Source: Reyranella sp. (GTDB taxonomy: Bacteria > Pseudomonadota > Alphaproteobacteria > Reyranellales > Reyranellaceae). From it: 64,000 nucleotides of DNA. Both the position numbers and the translations under genes were made by a program. Positions 7,614-17,000 of the stretch are shown here, in pieces. Where the stretch lies: positions 186,001 to 250,000 of the forward strand of contig NZ_JAFKJN010000018.1 of the NCBI RefSeq assembly GCF_017305915.1, given 5' to 3'. Position 1 is the stretch's first letter. Every line of letters begins with the position of its first letter. The notes below the pieces were generated by a model. That model did no database searches, was not told the DNA's origin, and saw nothing but the letters and a program-made list of their open reading frames with translations.

Positions 7614-8711
7614 TTATTCCTTCAATACCCCGCGGCGGATCTGGTCGAGTTCGATCGATTCGAACAGGGCGCGGAAGTTGCCCTCGCCGAAGCCCTCGTT
7701 GCCGCGGCGCTGGATGATCTCGAAGAAGATCGGGCCGATCACCGTCTGGGTGAAGATCTGCAACAGCAGGCCGCCGCCCTTGGTCGGCGCGCCGTCGATC
7801 AGGATGCGGTCGGCGCTCATTCGCTGGAGGTTCTCGCCGTGCTCTGGCAGGCGCACATCGACCTGCTCATAGTAAGTATCGGGAACGTCCTGGAACGGCA
7901 CGCCCTTGAGCTTGAGCGCTTCCACGGAGTCGTAGATGTCGTTGGTGCCAAGCGCGATGTGCTGGATGCCCTCGCCGTGATAGGCGGAGAGATACTCCTG
8001 GATCTGCGACTTGTCGTCGGAGCTCTCGTTGATCGGGATGCGGATCCTGCCGCACGGGCTGGTCATCGCCTTGGACTTCAGCCCCGTCAGCTTGCCCTCG
8101 ATGTCGAAGTAGCGGATCTCGCGGAAATTGAAGAGCCGCTCGTAGAAGTCCGCCCACTCCGCCATGCGCCCGCGATGGACGTTGTGCGTCAGGTGGTCGA
8201 TGTAGGTGAGGCCGACGCCCTGCGGATTGGGATCGATGCCCGGCAGGTACTCGAAGTCGACGTCGTAGATGCTGCCCTTGGAACCGTAGCGGTCGACCAG
8301 GTAGATCAGCGAATCGCCGATGCCCTTGATCGCCGGGATGTTGAGCTCCATCGGCCCGACCTTGCCCTCGACGCCCCAGGCGCCGAGCGACAGCGCCCGC
8401 CGGTAGGCGAAGGCCGCGTTCTTCACCCGGAAGGCGATGGCGCAGATCGAGGGACCGTGCACTCGGGCGAAGCCCTGGGCGAAGCTGTCGGGCTCGGCAT
8501 TGACGATGAAGTTCACGTCGCCCTGGCGGTAGAGCGAGACGTTCTTGGAGCGGTGCTTCGCGACCTTCACGAAGCCCATGCTCTCGAACAGGCGGCCGAG
8601 GGCAGCGGGATCGGGCGCGGTGTATTCGACGAACTCGAAGCCGTCGGTGCCCATTGGATTGACCGGATCGGCCTGCAGGAGCTTGGGGTCGCTGACGCTT
8701 GCGCTTGCCAT
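7614..8711 (-). CDS. hppD: 4-hydroxyphenylpyruvate dioxygenase
   Basis: This 365-residue enzyme turns 4-hydroxyphenylpyruvate into homogentisate. It has two vicinal-oxygen-chelate domains. The catalytic C-terminal one carries the iron ligands in 'YIDHLTHNVHRG' (His), 'GIQHIALGTND' (His) and 'GPIFFEIIQRRG' (Glu), followed by the closing segment 'GFGEGNFRALFESIE'. It is the first gene of the minus-strand catabolic operon and is divergent from a MarR regulator, with 40 bp between starts. That arrangement suggests the regulator controls the operon. Confidence 0.95.
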   Translation of the reverse strand: MASASVSDPKLLQADPVNPMGTDGFEFVEYTAPDPAALGRLFESMGFVKVAKHRSKNVSLYRQGDVNFIVNAEPDSFAQGFARVHGPSICAIAFRVKNAAFAYRRALSLGAWGVEGKVGPMELNIPAIKGIGDSLIYLVDRYGSKGSIYDVDFEYLPGIDPNPQGVGLTYIDHLTHNVHRGRMAEWADFYERLFNFREIRYFDIEGKLTGLKSKAMTSPCGRIRIPINESSDDKSQIQEYLSAYHGEGIQHIALGTNDIYDSVEALKLKGVPFQDVPDTYYEQVDVRLPEHGENLQRMSADRILIDGAPTKGGGLLLQIFTQTVIGPIFFEIIQRRGNEGFGEGNFRALFESIELDQIRRGVLKE

Positions 8712-8733
8712 GATTGACCTCCAACGCCGATTG

Positions 8734-8747
8734 GTTTCAGATGTAAC
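8734..8747. promoter_or_regulatory. Candidate MarR operator between hppD and marR
   Basis: The 40-bp divergent gap holds the imperfect inverted repeat GTTTCA-GA-TGTAAC, with one mismatch between the arms. A dyad of this size in so short a shared promoter is where a MarR dimer would repress both genes. The proposal rests on position and symmetry only. Confidence 0.4.
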
Positions 8748-8751
8748 TATT

Positions 8752-9225
8752 ATGCCGTCCCCTTTGCAAGCCCCCTCGCGGACCCTCGAGCTGGAGAAAT
8801 TCCTCCCCTATCGGCTGTCGGTGCTGGCCCAGCTTGTCAGCGAATCGCTGCATGACCTCTACGCCGGCCCGTTCGACCTGGCAGTGACCGAATGGCGGGT
8901 GATGGCGGCACTGGGCCGGTTCGCGCCGCTCACCGCCTCTGAGGTGGGTCAACGTATCGTCATGGACAAGGTGGCGGTCAGCCGGGCCGTGGCAGGCCTG
9001 GAGAAACGCGGGCTGGTGGAGCGGACCGCGGACCGGGCCGACCGCCGCCGCGCGCCCCTCAGGCTCAGCGCCCGCGGCCGCAGCGTCCATGCCCGGATCG
9101 TGCCGTTAGCCCTGGAATACGAGGCCGAGCTCTATGGGGCGCTGACGCCCGAGGAACGGCGCCAGTTCGATGCGCTCAGCGACCGGCTTTTCATCCACGC
9201 CCAGCTATTGCGTCAAAACCGCTAG
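8752..9225 (+). CDS. MarR-family transcriptional regulator
   Basis: This 157-residue winged-helix repressor has its recognition region in 'TASEVGQRIVMDKVAVSRAVAGLEKRG' (about 62-88) and the wing in 'RTADRADRRRAPLRLS'. Start ATG 8752 gives the normal MarR length; the frame is open further upstream, but that part is antisense to hppD. Position and divergence point to control of homogentisate catabolism, with a pathway intermediate as likely ligand. That role is inferred. Confidence 0.88.
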   Translation: MPSPLQAPSRTLELEKFLPYRLSVLAQLVSESLHDLYAGPFDLAVTEWRVMAALGRFAPLTASEVGQRIVMDKVAVSRAVAGLEKRGLVERTADRADRRRAPLRLSARGRSVHARIVPLALEYEAELYGALTPEERRQFDALSDRLFIHAQLLRQNR

Positions 9226-9265
9226 TTACTGCTATAAGGCCGGCCAACCTACGACGGAGGCAGCC

Positions 9266-9742
9266 TTGGCCGCTAAGGCCGCCCGGCGCCCGCCGGCCTC
9301 GGAGACGAAGCCGGTGCTGGTGCTCAACGGGCCCAATCTCAACATGCTGGGCAAGCGGCAGCCGGAGATCTATGGCCGCGAGACCCTGGTCGACGTCGAG
9401 GCGGCCTGCCGGACGGAAGCCAAGCGGCTTGGCCTCGGCGTCGAGTTCTTGCAGAGCAACCACGAGGGCGCTCTGGTCGACCGCATCCAGGCCGCCCGGG
9501 AGCAGAATTCCGGCATCGTGATCAATGCCGGGGCCTATACCCACACCTCGGTGGCCCTGCTGGACGCCCTGAACGCCGCCGAACTGCCGGCAGTGGAAGT
9601 GCACCTTTCCAATATCTACAAGCGTGAAGCCTTCCGGCATCACTCCTATATAAGTCCGGCCGCGGTCGGCGTGATCGCGGGGCTCGGCAGCCAGGGTTAT
9701 CTCCTGGCCTTGCAGGCGCTCGCCCGCCTGCTGGCGCGATAA
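9266..9742 (+). CDS. aroQ: 3-dehydroquinate dehydratase, type II
   Basis: This 158-residue shikimate-pathway enzyme dehydrates 3-dehydroquinate. Visible motifs are the strand 'VLVLNGPNLNMLGKRQPEIYG' region, with the flexible-lid Arg and Tyr, 'SNHEGALVDRIQ', 'NAGAYTHTSVALLDAL' and the active-site 'EVHLSNIYKRE-FRHHSY'. I chose the rare TTG start at 9266 because ACGGAGG lies 6 bp before it. It leaves a short 20-residue lead before the first strand, and no ATG fits. It is followed by accB after 21 bp, a common alphaproteobacterial order. Confidence 0.92.
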   Translation: MAAKAARRPPASETKPVLVLNGPNLNMLGKRQPEIYGRETLVDVEAACRTEAKRLGLGVEFLQSNHEGALVDRIQAAREQNSGIVINAGAYTHTSVALLDALNAAELPAVEVHLSNIYKREAFRHHSYISPAAVGVIAGLGSQGYLLALQALARLLAR

Positions 9743-9763
9743 GATTTTCGGGAGAGAAACCCC

Positions 9764-10221
9764 ATGGCCAAATTCGAGATGGACACCGACTTCATCCGCA
9801 AGCTCGCGGCCATCCTCGAGGAGACCAATCTGGGCGAGATCGAGCTGGCCGACGGCGAGCGCAAGATCCGGGTCGCCCGGCCGACCACGGTGACCGCTTC
9901 GGCCACCGCGCCGATCGCCCTCGCCCCGATGGCCGCCGCCGCCCCGGTTGCGATGGTGCCGGTTGCGGTCGCTGCCGCGGGTGACCATCCGGGGGCCGTG
10001 AAATCGCCGATGGTCGGCACTGCGTACCTGTCGCCCGAACCCGGCAAGCCGATGTTCGTCAACGTTGGCGACAAGGTCGCGGCCGGTCAGACGCTGCTAA
10101 TCATCGAGGCGATGAAGACCTTCAACCCGATCAAGGCGCCCAAGGCCGGCACCGTCACCCAGATCCTGATCGAGAACGCGCGGCCGGTCGAATTCGGCGA
10201 AGTTCTGATGATCGTCGAATA

Positions 10222-10222
<1 letters not shown>
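9764..10222 (+). CDS. accB: Biotin carboxyl carrier protein of acetyl-CoA carboxylase
   Basis: This 152-residue carrier of the first step of fatty-acid synthesis has three parts. An N-terminal helical region is followed by a flexible Ala/Pro-rich linker (about residues 45-75). The C-terminal biotinyl domain has the attachment motif EAMKTFN; the Lys is modified by BirA. Its stop overlaps the accC start (AATGT at 10221-10224), so the two are translationally coupled. Confidence 0.95.
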
Positions 10223-11565
<1,343 letters not shown>

Positions 11566-11569
11566 CCGG

Positions 11570-12220
11570 ATGCTGGAGATCACGCCCGAGCTGCTGCTCC
11601 AGGCCTACCGCATCGGCGTCTTCCCCATGGGGGAGCGCCGCGACGATCCCAAGCTCTACTGGCTCGATCCCCGGCTGCGCGCGGTCCTGCCGCTCGACGG
11701 CTTCCATTTGCCCAAGCGGCTGGCCCGCACGGTGCGCCAGGGTACCTTCGAGGTCACCGCCGACCAGGCCTTCACCGACGTCATGCGCGCCTGCGCCGAG
11801 CCCCGGCCCGGCCACCCCGAGAGCTGGATCAACGAGCCGATCCTCGGCCTCTATGGCGACCTGCACCGGCGCGGCCACGCCCACAGCATCGAATGCCGGC
11901 GCGACGGCCACCTGGTCGGCGGCCTCTACGGCGTGTCGGTCGGCGCGGCGTTCTTCGGCGAGAGCATGTTCAGCCGCGAGCGCGATGCCTCCAAGGTGGC
12001 GCTGGTCCATCTGGTGGCGCGGCTGATCAAGGGCGGCTTCCGATTGCTCGACTGCCAGTTCATGACCGAGCATCTGCGCAGCTTCGGCGCGGTCGAGATG
12101 CCGCGCGAGGAGTTCCGGGTGCTGCTGGCCGAGGCGGTCGACCGCCGCGCCGCGTTTCAGCGCGAGCTGGGGGGCGAGGATCCCTGCACCATCGTGCAGG
12201 CGAGCACACGCACGTCGTAG
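11570..12220 (+). CDS. aat: Leucyl/phenylalanyl-tRNA--protein transferase
   Basis: This 216-residue enzyme adds Leu or Phe from tRNA to proteins with N-terminal Arg or Lys, making N-degrons read by ClpS. ClpS and ClpA are encoded at 19-22 kb. Diagnostic motifs are 'QAYRIGVFPMGE', 'LYWLDPRLRAVLPLDGFH', 'SWINEPILGLYGDLH', 'HSIECRRDG-LVGGLYGVSVGAAFFGESMFS' and 'DCQFMTEHLRSFGA'. The last 64 bp overlap the convergent DUF2155 gene on the other strand. Confidence 0.95.
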   Translation: MLEITPELLLQAYRIGVFPMGERRDDPKLYWLDPRLRAVLPLDGFHLPKRLARTVRQGTFEVTADQAFTDVMRACAEPRPGHPESWINEPILGLYGDLHRRGHAHSIECRRDGHLVGGLYGVSVGAAFFGESMFSRERDASKVALVHLVARLIKGGFRLLDCQFMTEHLRSFGAVEMPREEFRVLLAEAVDRRAAFQRELGGEDPCTIVQASTRTS

Positions 12221-12594
12221 ACGCCGTCGTCGAGCGCCGACAGTGCCGGGGTCGAGGCGAACATCCAGCCGGCGAACAGCTTCTGCTCGGACTGACCCGG
12301 CTTGTGATCGATGATGGTGAGGTAGGCCGCCGATTCCGGCGGCGCGTCCGGCGTGTTGACCATGCAGTCGCCGACCTGGATGTCGAGGGTGCCGAAACGC
12401 GTGGTCTCGCCGACCGGGGCGTAGAAGCGCCGCGTGCGCGCCGTCACCTTGTCGAGGCCCTGCAGCTCGGCCACCCGCTTGCCCGGCCCGTCCGGGATCG
12501 CCCGCAACGACGGATTGGCCTGCTGCGCGGCGGCGGTGCCCATGACAGCCAGGAACACAAATCCTGTCGTCCTGAGCGCAGCGAAGGACCTCAT
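12157..12594 (-). CDS. DUF2155 domain-containing secreted protein
   Basis: This is a 145-residue protein with a signal peptide (residues 1-22, cleaved near AQQ). The conserved DUF2155 core includes 'RTRRFYAPVGETTRFGTLDIQVGDCM' and 'SAALT..FAGWMFASTP'. Its function is unknown; the family occurs beside mlaD and complex I accessory genes in alphaproteobacteria, as here. ATG 12594 is chosen over GTG 12606. The ATG and the first 11 codons are made of the dispersed repeat at 12564-12596. The 3' end overlaps aat in antisense by 64 bp. Confidence 0.82.
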   Translation of the reverse strand: MRSFAALRTTGFVFLAVMGTAAAQQANPSLRAIPDGPGKRVAELQGLDKVTARTRRFYAPVGETTRFGTLDIQVGDCMVNTPDAPPESAAYLTIIDHKPGQSEQKLFAGWMFASTPALSALDDGVYDVRVLACTMVQGSSPPSSR

Positions 12595-12658
12595 GGCGAT
12601 TGCCACCAGTATGCGTGTTGAAAGGCCATGAGATCCTTCGCTGCGCTCAGGATGACAG
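12564..12658. repeat. Inverted pair of the CTGAGCGCAGCGAAGGA repeat
   Basis: Two 33-bp arms (12564-12596 and 12626-12658) are inverted complements with two mismatches, separated by 29 bp. They are relatives of the 48-bp palindrome at 5125-5172. The left arm is read as the start of the DUF2155 protein, and the right arm ends just beyond the stop of the next upstream gene. Confidence 0.85.
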
Positions 12659-12664
12659 AAGGGT

Positions 12665-12907
12665 TCAGCCCTTCTTGTCGTGAGGAACCGGCAAGCCTTC
12701 GATCAGCTCGTGCAGCGCCTGCTTGATCTGGTCCGCGTCGCATCCCATCAGGACTCCGTCCTCCAGCGCGTCGGCGCAGAGGGTCTCGATCTCCGAGATG
12801 TTCTGGTTCAGGACCTTGATCTTTTCGAGGCAGGATACGGGCTTGCCGTCCGATTGCCGCCACACCGGCGACGCCTTGGGCGGCGTCTTGGAAACCCGAG
12901 CGTTCAT
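12665..12907 (-). CDS. Small conserved-looking hypothetical protein, 80 residues
   Basis: The product begins MNARVSKTPPKASP and then has an acidic, helical region with two cysteines ('SCLEKIKVLNQ', 'ETLCADALEDG'). It has no signal or membrane segment. Its ATG overlaps the mlaD stop as TGATG, so it is translationally coupled to mlaD. I do not recognise the family. The tight coupling and normal codon use support a real gene; a role with MlaD is only a guess. Confidence 0.72.
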   Translation of the reverse strand: MNARVSKTPPKASPVWRQSDGKPVSCLEKIKVLNQNISEIETLCADALEDGVLMGCDADQIKQALHELIEGLPVPHDKKG

Positions 12908-13356
12908 CACTTCGACCCCGTGCCGCTGAACATGAACTTGGCGAGCAACTCGGTGAAGGAAATGGCGTCCTGCGTATTGTTGATCTCGCCGCCGGCTTTC
13001 AACATGGTCTTGTCGCCGCCGGGATCAAGCACCACCACCATGCCGCCGAGCAGCGATTCGGCCACGATCTTGGCGTTGGTGTCCTCAGGGATCGGCACGC
13101 TCGACGACACCGCGAGTCGCACCACCGCCTGGAACGTCTTGCGGTCGAGCTCGATCGACGTGACGGTGCCGACCTTGACGCCGCTCATGGTGACGTCGGC
13201 GCCGCGCTTCAGCCCGTCGATGCGGCCGAACCGGGCGACCACCTCGTAGCCGTCGGGGCCCGAGCGGTCGGACTTGGCGAAGGCGTAGAAGACGAAGACG
13301 CCGGCGACCAGCAGGACCAGCGCGCCGACGATCGTCTCGACGAAGTTGCGATTCAC
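12907..13356 (-). CDS. mlaD: MlaD-type MCE-domain lipid-transport protein
   Basis: This 149-residue inner-membrane protein has one N-terminal membrane segment (residues 6-26) and a periplasmic MCE domain ('YEVVARFGRIDGLKRGADV..SGVKVGTV'). In the Mla system MlaD is the hexameric substrate-binding ring on the MlaF2E2 transporter, which returns phospholipids from the outer membrane. Start GTG 13356 lies 4 bp after the NDUFA12-like stop. The permease and ATPase partners are encoded about 26 kb away (39.7-41.3 kb), so the system is split. Confidence 0.88.
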   Translation of the reverse strand: MNRNFVETIVGALVLLVAGVFVFYAFAKSDRSGPDGYEVVARFGRIDGLKRGADVTMSGVKVGTVTSIELDRKTFQAVVRLAVSSSVPIPEDTNAKIVAESLLGGMVVVLDPGGDKTMLKAGGEINNTQDAISFTELLAKFMFSGTGSK

Positions 13357-13360
13357 GTGA

Positions 13361-13717
13361 TCACCCTGGGCGCCAGGCCTCGTAGTGCGGCTTGGGCTTG
13401 TTCTCGCTCGCCACCACGGTCGAGCCCGGCGGATGGTAGGCGACCGGCGTGCCGGTGAGGTTGGGCACATGCTCCTTCTGCCACGGCCGGCGCGGGTAGC
13501 CGCCGGCCGGCGGCGGCGTGTCGGAGGTGTAGTGCAGCCAGCCGTGCCAGTCGGGCGGCACGCGCGAGGCCTCGGGTTCGCCGTTGTAGATCACCCAGCG
13601 CTTGCGGCGGCGCATGCCGGGGATCAGACGCTTGTCCTGAAAGTAGCGATTGCCTTGCTCGTCGCTCCCGACAAGTTCGCCGCGCATCTTGGTGAAGAGC
13701 CAGGTGCCGAACGTCAT
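13361..13717 (-). CDS. NDUFA12-family NADH:ubiquinone oxidoreductase accessory subunit
   Basis: This 118-residue protein matches the mitochondrial-type 17.2-kDa complex I subunit. The visible pattern is 'GELVGSDEQGNRYFQDK..PGMRRRKRWVIYNGEPEASRVPPDWHGWLHYTSD' (read in pieces), ending 'YEAWRPG'. It binds near the quinone arm of complex I on the cytoplasmic side. The family is restricted to alphaproteobacteria and mitochondria, which supports the taxonomic assignment. It is the first gene of the NDUFA12-mlaD-DUF2155 set. Confidence 0.92.
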   Translation of the reverse strand: MTFGTWLFTKMRGELVGSDEQGNRYFQDKRLIPGMRRRKRWVIYNGEPEASRVPPDWHGWLHYTSDTPPPAGGYPRRPWQKEHVPNLTGTPVAYHPPGSTVVASENKPKPHYEAWRPG

Positions 13718-14020
13718 TCACTCACTCTCGTAAAAGCCGTGCGCCGCTTGTACGCGGGCGCTTTGTGACTGGCAACGCGACGGTACGCACAGCCTCGCGA
13801 CGATCGTTCGTCGTCATGCGAATTAGCCGGTCTCGCCCCCTGTGTTGCCAAGTTGCATCATGTAGTGCCATCAACATACTGGTCTACAAAATGTAGTTGC
13901 GCACACAAGATTTTGTAATTTAGTATCGCTGTGTGCCCATATGTGCGTGCTCAGCCTAACACTTCGAGCACCCCGCGACTGAACTTTTAACGACGGCAAC
14001 TGGGTACGGGGGATCGGTCG
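13718..14020. other. Divergent promoter region of nrdJ and the NDUFA12-like gene
   Basis: This gap is clearly richer in A+T than the genes around it, most of all at 13840-13960. It holds the candidate NrdR boxes and nrdJ promoter listed separately. I looked for a cobalamin riboswitch, which might be expected before a B12-dependent enzyme, and saw no convincing B12 box. Confidence 0.5.
13884..13926 (+). promoter_or_regulatory. Candidate NrdR boxes and promoter of nrdJ
   Basis: Two short palindromes, CTACA-AAA-TGTAG (13884-13896) and ACAA-GATT-TTGT (13905-13916), have centres about 20.5 bp apart, close to two helical turns. Paired boxes on one face of the helix are the known arrangement for NrdR. 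A promoter TTGCGC-N18-TAGTAT (13897-13926) places the second palindrome between -35 and -10 and the first just upstream of -35, as expected for repression. The boxes differ from the usual NrdR consensus, so the assignment is tentative. Confidence 0.4.
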
Positions 14021-17000
14021 ATGCGCTTGGAGCGCCGGTTTACGCGAGCAGGAGAATCGCCATTCGAAAGGATGGCGTTCCGTGCTGGCGATTCCGAGAT
14101 CCGCAATCCCGACGGCACCATCGTCTTCCAGCAGCGCAGCATCGAAGTGCCCGACGCGTGGTCGCAGGTCGCCACCGACGTGCTGGCGCAGAAGTACTTC
14201 CGCCGCGCCGGCGTCGCGCGCCATCTGAAGAAAGTCGCCGAGGCCGATGTCCCCGAGTGGTTGTGGCGTTCGGTTCCCGACGAGACGGCGGCCGACCAGC
14301 AGCTCGGCGGCGAGATCAGCGCGCGTCAGGTCTTCCATCGCATGGCCGGTGCGTGGACCTACTGGGGATGGAAGGGCGGCTACTTCGACGGCGAAGCCGA
14401 CGCCCGCACCTTCTACGACGAGCATTGCTTCATGCTCGCCGCGCAGATGGCGGCGCCGAATTCGCCGCAATGGTTCAACACCGGGCTGCACTGGGCCTAC
14501 GGCATCGACGGCGCGGGCCAGGGCCACTGGTACGTCGACCATCGCGACGGCGAATCCCATCCGTCCGACTCGTCCTACGAGCGGCCACAGCCGCATGCCT
14601 GCTTCATCCAGGGCGTCGCCGACGAGTTGGTGAGCGACGGCGGCATCATGGACCTCTGGGTCCGCGAGGCGCGCCTCTTCAAGTACGGCTCGGGCACCGG
14701 CTCCAACTTCAGCAGCATCCGCGGCTCGGGCGAGAAGCTCTCCGGCGGCGGCAAGTCGTCGGGGTTGCTGTCGTTCCTCAAGATCGGCGATCGCGCCGCC
14801 GGCGCCATCAAGTCGGGCGGCACGACGCGGCGCGCGGCCAAGATGGTCGTGGTCGATGTCGACCATCCCGACGTCGAGGACTTCGTCTCCTGGAAGATGC
14901 TCGAGGAGCAGAAGGTCGCCGCCCTGGTCGCCGGCTCGAAGCTCGCCAACCGGCATCTCAACGCCATCATGCAGGCGTGCGACGACGGCTTCGACCCCAA
15001 GCAGAACCCGCGCCTGCGCCGCGAGATCGTCGCCGCCCGCCGCGCCGAGGTGCCGGAGAACTACATCCAGCGCGTCATCCAGTTCGCGCGCCAGGGCTAC
15101 CGCCACATCGAGTTCCCGACCTTCGACACCGACTGGGAGTCGGAGGCCTACGCCACGGTCTCGGGCCAGAACGCCAACAACTCGGTCCGCGTCACCGACG
15201 ACTTCCTGCGCGCCGTCGCCGAGGACCGCGACTGGGCGCTGACCGCCCGCACCACCGGCCAGGCGATCAGGACCGTGAGCGCCGCCCAGCTCTGGGACCG
15301 CATCGCCGAGGCCGCCTGGCACTCCGCCGACCCCGGCGTGCAGTTCGACACCACCATCAACGACTGGCACACCTGCCCCGAGTCGGGCCGGATCAACGCC
15401 TCCAATCCGTGCTCCGAGTACATGTTCCTCGACGACACGGCCTGCAATCTCGCCTCGCTGAACCTGATGCGGTTCCGCCGCGAGGACGGGTCGGTCGACA
15501 CGGCGGCGCTGGAGCATGCCAGCCGGCTGTGGACCGTCGTGCTCGAGATCTCGGTGATGATGGCGCAGTACCCGTCGCGCCGGATCGCCGAGCTCTCCTA
15601 CCGCTACCGCACGCTCGGCCTGGGCTACGCCAATCTCGGCGCCCTGCTGATGGCCCGCGGCCTGGGCTACGACTCGGCCGCCGGCCGCGCGATCGCCGGC
15701 TCGATCACGGCGATCATGACCGGCACGGCCTATGCCACCTCCGCCGAGTTGGCCGCCGGCATGGGCGCCTTCCCCGGCTTCGCGCCCAACCGCGAGGCCA
15801 TGCTGCAGGTCATCCACAACCATCGCCGCGCCGCCTACGGCCAGGCGAGCGGTTACAAGGCCCTCTCCACGCCGCCGGTGGCGCTGGACATCGCCCACTG
15901 CCCCGCCGATCTCGCGGCGGCCGCCAAGAAAGCCTGGGATCGGGCTCTTTCTCTCGGAGAGAAGCACGGCTTCCGCAACGCCCAGGTCTCGGTGATCGCG
16001 CCGACCGGCACGATCGGCCTGGTGATGGATTGCGACACCACCGGCATCGAGCCCGACTTCGCGCTTATGAAATTCAAGAAGCTGTCGGGCGGCGGCTACT
16101 TCAAGATCATCAACCAGACGGTCCCGCTGGCGCTCGCCACCCTTGGCTACGACGCGGCCACGACGGCCCGGATCGTGTCCCACGCGGTCGGTCACGGCAC
16201 GCTGAAGGGTGCGCCGGCGATCAATCACCAGACCCTGGCGGCGCGCGGCTTCGATACCGAGACCCTGGAGCGTCTCGAGAAGGCGCTGCCGACGGCCTTC
16301 GACATCCGCTTCGCCTTCTCGCGCTACTCGCTGGGCGACGACTTCTGCCGCAAGGTGCTGGCGCTCGACGACTCCGAGCTCAACGATCCACAGCTCGACC
16401 TGCTGGCGCGCCTCGGCTTCTCGCGCTCCGACATCGCGCAGGCGAACACCTACGCCTGCGGGACGATGTCGATCGAGAGCGCACCCGATCTCAAGCGCGA
16501 ACATCTTTCTGTGTTCGATTGTGCAAATCCCTGTGGACGAGATGGCACACGCTGCTTGTCTGCAGAGAGTCACATACGCATGATGGCTGCAGCACAACCG
16601 TTCATTTCAGGCGCGATCTCGAAAACGATCAACATGCCGAATGCTGCAACGGTAGACGACTGCAGGAAGGCTTACGAACTGTCCTGGAAGCTTGGCCTCA
16701 AGGCCAACGCACTCTATCGCGACGGCTCCAAGCTTTCGCAACCGCTCTCCGCCATGGCGATCGGCGACGATGTCGCCGCGAACGACGACCTCGTCGACAT
16801 GACTCCGGCCGCCCGCGCGCCGATCATCGCCGAGCGGATCGTGGAACGCATCGTCGAGCGCGAGGTCGCCCGCGGCCGCGAACGCCTGCCGCAGCGGCGC
16901 AAGGGCTACACGCAAAAGGCCATCGTCGGCGGTCACAAGGTCTATCTGCGCACCGGCGAGTACGAGGACGGCCGGGTCGGCGAGATCTTCATCGACATGC

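Noticed and set aside
13718..14020. Cobalamin riboswitch upstream of the B12-dependent nrdJ
   Set aside because: No recognisable B12 box or the extended stem structure; the region is better explained by a promoter with paired palindromes.
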